Source of the DNA: Candidatus Aminicenantota bacterium
GTDB lineage: Bacteria > Acidobacteriota > Aminicenantia > Aminicenantales > Aminicenantaceae
Direction of reading: 5' to 3'
DNA length: 8,178 nucleotides
Assembly: GCA_030670375.1 (NCBI GenBank)
Contig: DAOVBT010000062.1
Location: 1 to 8,178, forward strand
The translations under genes were made by a program, and so were the position numbers. Numbering within the stretch: position 1 is the first letter of the stretch; the number at the start of each line of letters is the position of its first letter. Shown here in pieces: positions 5,215 through 8,178 of the stretch. The notes beneath the pieces are model-generated. The model saw only the letters and a program-made list of their open reading frames with translations. It was not told where the DNA came from and searched no databases.

Positions 5215-7696
5215 CCCTCATCTCTATCTCTGAGGTCTCTAACAGACGGATGGTTTTGGGCATGGGGGGATCGAACTTGCCGTTCCCGTCCGCGTCGATA
5301 AAAATCGGGTTGGTCACAGCATACGGAAGCGTGGCATTTTTCCGCAGTCCGTACCTAGCCCTTGCCTGATGGACGGGAAACAGGCTTTTATCGCCCAGGA
5401 CTTCTGCTGCGATGTAACAATCCTTTTCAACCGGCAAAGAGATATTTCCGGAAAATTTCACGACGGGATTGGTTTGGAATTCGACAGGGAATACAATTTT
5501 TCTTTTGCCGTTTATTATCAGCCTGACTTCTCCGACCGAAACCCAAGGCGCACTCTCCACGTTTATCCGGATATCCACTTTTCCATCTTTGGCCGTGAAA
5601 TAATCGCCCGGGATAAACGTGTCATTTATTTTAAAATCAACGATGGGCCCGTTGGTGGCGAAAGAATGGCCTTTTTTCATCGCTTGAATGAGGGTAGCCA
5701 CATCCAGGTCGTCTCCCTTTTTTCCGTTGTAGTAGACATAAGTACGGGAATAACCGGGTTGTCCCCCGTCGATGGTATGGCTGTCCGAGGATGCAACGAT
5801 CGGGAAAAAATAGCCTCGGTTCATGAGGTTGAGCCAGTCGGTGATGGCTTGTTCATTGTTAGAATAAAGATAGGGTCCGTTTAGGGCTTCCAACACATCG
5901 AAGTTCAGATCAAGATTTTTATCAGAAGTGGATGCAGATTCTGGATCGAGAGCGAAGTTGTTAAAGTACCCGATTCTCCCCGACCGGGGATGGTTCACTT
6001 GCAGCAGGGCCTCGGGATCATTTTTCCTGCTGTCTTGGAACAGCGGTGTGGCGGTCTTTCTGTGAGGGTATATCGCGCCGTTGTTTTGTTCATCCTCCCT
6101 GTAAAGGAGAGGGTAGGTGTTGTAATGAATCACCCCTCCGGTGGTCACCTCATTTCCCACGATAGTGGCAAGATATTTATTCAAACCGAGCTTTTTGAGT
6201 GTCGGCAGATAATCATTGATATAATTGTGATCGGTGGCAACCGCCACGTCAACTCCCTCAGCCACTACGGATTTGATTCTTTCCGCAATGTCCACCGTAC
6301 CGTCCGAATAGATGGTGTGCATATGGGGATCCACAGAGATAAGATTTTCTGTGTTGACCACTTTGTCTATCTGGAACACCAGTTCCTCGGTTCCATCCTG
6401 GAAGATTTCAATGATTTTTGTTGCCATCGTGTATTCCGGGCCTCGGGATGCGTAAGCAAGGTAGTTGCCCGTAGGAAGTCTGACTTCGAGACCCCCCTCT
6501 TCGGGGAACCCCGAGTTTTTAAAGGTCTCCCAACGTTTTCCCGTCTCCATCGGATTTTCGGGCTCGAAATAGGGTGATTTTGTCGGATCGAGACCGATAA
6601 AGGTGACTTTTCCCGGGACGTATTGGCCATCTCTGTTTTGGATTTTAACCGTGATTATTCCGTGCGGAGGATCGTTCAGGACGCAGTGATTTTCCTGGTC
6701 GGCTTCGACCTGGAACAACGTCTCGTCGACAGCGGGAAAAAAGTTGGTCGTCACGTTGTAGAGCCCTGGAGGGAGGGGAATTTCCAAAGCATAAGGTTTT
6801 TGCAAAAAAGTTCGATAAAAAACGGATCGGGAGAGAACATCTCGGACGATGATTTCTGTCAAATCTCTATCCTGGCTCTCGAAATAGATCGTTGCCTTTT
6901 CTGTCGGCCTATCCAGGATTTCATAGAGATCCTGCATCAGTTTTCCTCCGTCCGTATCGGTTACAAGCAAGAATTGGACATCAAAGGATTCTCCAGGTTC
7001 CAGTGTTCCGGGAACCGGGCCAACATCTGTGCTGAGAGAATTTTGTTTCAGGTATCCCAAAAAATGATTCTTTTTTGGGTAAATCCTGAAGTTCAATTCC
7101 GGATGCCTTTCCTGGTGAAATGGGCTGAAGGAATAGGTATGGCTTGCATTGAAATACAACGAGAAAGACAGATCCTCTATTGAAAACTTCCCGGTGTTTT
7201 TGATGCTCGATTTTAATTCGATCTTTCCTGACTGAGGAAGAATCCGATACTTCGTGATGATCTGAAACTTAACACCATTGTCCCCTTCGAATGGTGCGAT
7301 AGCCTGCACCACCATCGGGCCATCTGCTCCTTTCGAGGAAACAGGCTGTATGGAGGTATACTTGACGTCTTGTTTTTTCTCGTCGATCCAGACGTAAGGT
7401 GTGCCTGCAATCAAATCACCGACCGCGTTTTTTCCGGCAGGGACAAACCCGATGATACTGCCCATCGCATCAGCTGCCGGATAATTGAGGATGGATTGAA
7501 GAGTACGAGAGGACCCTCCGATTAGGATCAGGTATTTTCCATCCGAGACAAGATAATCGCCGTCCTCGACCGAAGTGCAGAAATTTTCTGGGAGATCGCC
7601 TTTTTCGGTTATTTTTTGGATGGTGAACTCTTCGCCCAAAAGAAAGGAACCCAAAATCAACATCACAGACAAGCAAGATAGGATGAATTTTTTCAT
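5198..7696 (-). CDS. Exported CehA/McbA-family PHP-domain metallohydrolase
   Basis: An 832-residue protein with a Sec signal peptide (MKKFILSCLSVMLILGSFLLGEE). Residues about 25-340 are beta-rich and unassigned. About 345-445 resembles a carboxypeptidase-regulatory-like beta-sandwich (GIITVKIQNRDG to LPTGNYLAYASRGPEYT). The PHP-type catalytic part runs from about 450 to 685, with candidate metal ligands H458 and H460 (DPHMH), D465 (SDG), D489-H490 (TDHN), E516 (GNEVT), H524, H569 (NHPR), and D638/H640 (SSDSH). A C-terminal beta domain ends near NPIFIDADGNGKFDPP (796-811), a calcium-loop-like tail often seen in the family. The name comes from carbamate and carbofuran hydrolases, but most members have unknown substrates; the true role here is probably phosphoester or ester hydrolysis outside the cytoplasm. 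AAAGGAG at 7710-7704 is 7 nt from the ATG. It is the first gene of the operon, with a 17-nt overlap into the VTT gene. Confidence 0.9.
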   Translation of the reverse strand: MKKFILSCLSVMLILGSFLLGEEFTIQKITEKGDLPENFCTSVEDGDYLVSDGKYLILIGGSSRTLQSILNYPAADAMGSIIGFVPAGKNAVGDLIAGTPYVWIDEKKQDVKYTSIQPVSSKGADGPMVVQAIAPFEGDNGVKFQIITKYRILPQSGKIELKSSIKNTGKFSIEDLSFSLYFNASHTYSFSPFHQERHPELNFRIYPKKNHFLGYLKQNSLSTDVGPVPGTLEPGESFDVQFLLVTDTDGGKLMQDLYEILDRPTEKATIYFESQDRDLTEIIVRDVLSRSVFYRTFLQKPYALEIPLPPGLYNVTTNFFPAVDETLFQVEADQENHCVLNDPPHGIITVKIQNRDGQYVPGKVTFIGLDPTKSPYFEPENPMETGKRWETFKNSGFPEEGGLEVRLPTGNYLAYASRGPEYTMATKIIEIFQDGTEELVFQIDKVVNTENLISVDPHMHTIYSDGTVDIAERIKSVVAEGVDVAVATDHNYINDYLPTLKKLGLNKYLATIVGNEVTTGGVIHYNTYPLLYREDEQNNGAIYPHRKTATPLFQDSRKNDPEALLQVNHPRSGRIGYFNNFALDPESASTSDKNLDLNFDVLEALNGPYLYSNNEQAITDWLNLMNRGYFFPIVASSDSHTIDGGQPGYSRTYVYYNGKKGDDLDVATLIQAMKKGHSFATNGPIVDFKINDTFIPGDYFTAKDGKVDIRINVESAPWVSVGEVRLIINGKRKIVFPVEFQTNPVVKFSGNISLPVEKDCYIAAEVLGDKSLFPVHQARARYGLRKNATLPYAVTNPIFIDADGNGKFDPPMPKTIRLLETSEIEMRDESGK

Positions 7697-7751
7697 GTTA
7701 TGTCTCCTTTTATTTTTCTAATGGGATTTTTTGCGTATCGTAAAAATAATA

Positions 7752-7780
7752 ACAATATACCAAACTTTCGATGGGGTCAA
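7752..7780 (-). promoter_or_regulatory. Putative promoter of the metallohydrolase operon
   Basis: On the - strand TTGACC (7780-7775) is followed after 17 nt by TATTGT (7757-7752), or after 15 nt by the better TATATT (7759-7754). The -35 matches consensus at five of six positions and lies within the left arm of the 7773-7801 palindrome. Transcription would start near 7745, about 50 nt upstream of the ATG. The -10 choice is ambiguous. Confidence 0.45.
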
Positions 7781-7801
7781 ACATTGCCAAGGTTTGACCC
7801 C
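7773..7801. repeat. 10-bp perfect inverted repeat between divergent genes (operator or REP-like)
   Basis: GGGGTCAAAC (7773-7782) and GTTTGACCCC (7792-7801) are exact inverted copies around a 9-nt centre, ATTGCCAAG. It sits in the 140-bp space between the divergent metallohydrolase and acetyltransferase genes. Each arm carries an outward-facing TTGACC, which fits a shared operator covering both -35 elements. No T-run follows either arm, so an intrinsic terminator is unlikely. Palindromes with GGGGTC/GACCCC ends also occur as dispersed REP-like elements in some bacteria, and no second copy is visible in this window. Confidence 0.7.
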
Positions 7802-7822
7802 TATGAGTTGTTTCGTTAGAAT
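7794..7822 (+). promoter_or_regulatory. Putative promoter of the acetyltransferase-like gene
   Basis: TTGACC (7794-7799), in the right arm of the palindrome, and TAGAAT (7817-7822) are each one base from consensus and 17 nt apart. Transcription would begin near 7829, only about 7 nt before the ATG at 7836. The message would then have a very short leader, and the in-frame ATGs at 7803 and 7821 would be upstream of it. Confidence 0.5.
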
Positions 7823-7835
7823 GAGCTTGGAAATC

Positions 7836-8178
7836 ATGAAAAATCTGGACAGCATACATGTTCTTGAAGGGAAAAGATACCTGTTTTTCGTAGAAACGTC
7901 CCAGAATATGGATGATTACCAAAAGTATGAAGATTTGAGACAAGAGATTTGGAAAGATCCTGGCGATCAAATGGCTAGCGTCCGAAACATGCGCAGCGAA
8001 AATTACTTCGACAGAGGGAGCACCATTCTAACGGGAGTCTTTGTGGAGGATGAAAAAGGTAGTTTCCCGAAAGATCGGGATCACTTTGTGGGTTTTTCAT
8101 ATGGCTTTGTGGGCGTTCGGGATAAAGAATTGGGTTTCCGGTCCTCGGCGAATTTCATCTTTTATTCCAAATACTTGG
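7836..8178 (+). CDS. Probable GNAT-family acetyltransferase (COG3375-like), N-terminal part; 3' end outside window
   Basis: The frame stays open to the last base, giving 114 codons from the ATG at 7836. The protein begins MKNLDSIHVLEGKRYLFF and continues with an acidic, helix-rich stretch (MDDYQKYEDLRQEIWKDP), then strands around STILTGVFVED and HFVGFSYGFVGVRD, and ends in FIFYSKYL. This order, with YSKYL where COG3375 proteins have a YSHML-like segment just before the acetyl-CoA loop, suggests a predicted GNAT acetyltransferase. The diagnostic R/QxxGxG/A motif would lie beyond the window, so the call is tentative. In-frame ATGs also occur at 7803 and 7821, but the first lies between the predicted -35 and -10 and neither has a ribosome site. 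ATG 7836 has only a weak GGAAA upstream. It diverges from the metallohydrolase operon across the palindrome. Confidence 0.55.
   Translation, partial: MKNLDSIHVLEGKRYLFFVETSQNMDDYQKYEDLRQEIWKDPGDQMASVRNMRSENYFDRGSTILTGVFVEDEKGSFPKDRDHFVGFSYGFVGVRDKELGFRSSANFIFYSKYL

Noticed and set aside
5990..7183. Two long + strand open frames opposite the metallohydrolase gene
   Set aside because: They are antisense to clearly conserved PHP and beta-sandwich coding sequence, and their translations look like reverse-frame sequence without domains.
7710..7970. 86-codon - strand frame upstream of the metallohydrolase
   Set aside because: It covers the promoter region and the coding start of the GNAT-like gene on the other strand. 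The GNAT-like translation has conserved-looking segments and this one does not.

Overview
The window looks like an ordinary chromosomal stretch of a Gram-negative (diderm) bacterium. Evidence is a lipoprotein-type SppA protease, an exported CehA/McbA-type metallohydrolase, standard sigma70-like promoter hexamers, and moderate GC. I cannot place the organism. The mix of families (SppA lipoprotein, CehA/McbA protein, COG3375-like acetyltransferase) reminds me of Aminicenantes/Acidobacteriota-type genomes, but that is a weak impression. I see no tRNA, rRNA, transposase, integrase, phage gene or CRISPR array. Coding density is high and no gene-free stretch exceeds 300 bases.

Layout. (1) Positions 1-299 hold the C-terminal part of an OsmC/Ohr-family protein on the + strand, converging on the end of sppA. 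(2) sppA (1291-314, - strand) and a membrane protein with a degenerate HD-GYP-like domain (1464-2405, + strand) diverge from a 172-bp region carrying back-to-back promoters. A possible 53-residue membrane peptide ORF (2408-2569) follows two bases after the + strand gene. (3) A four-gene - strand run, probably one operon, starts at 7696: an exported CehA/McbA-type PHP metallohydrolase, a VTT/DedA-family membrane protein, an extended-SDR epimerase/dehydratase and a YegS/diacylglycerol-kinase-type lipid kinase. The first three overlap by 17 and 11 nt; the kinase follows after 79 nt. (4) A 140-bp divergent region (7697-7835) with a near-symmetric 29-bp palindrome separates this run from the start of a probable GNAT-family acetyltransferase gene (7836 to the window end, + strand).

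How the parts may fit together. VTT/DedA proteins are linked to moving lipids across membranes, YegS/DagK-type enzymes phosphorylate lipids, extended SDRs often modify nucleotide sugars or isoprenoid-like substrates, and the CehA/McbA protein is exported. The run may therefore be a cell-envelope lipid or glycolipid module; this is inference from families and spacing. The most distinctive non-coding signal is the palindrome at 7773-7801. Each arm contains an outward-facing TTGACC at a plausible -35 position, so one symmetric site may control both divergent genes. A REP-like repeat is the main alternative. I found no clear evidence of a wholly new biological system.
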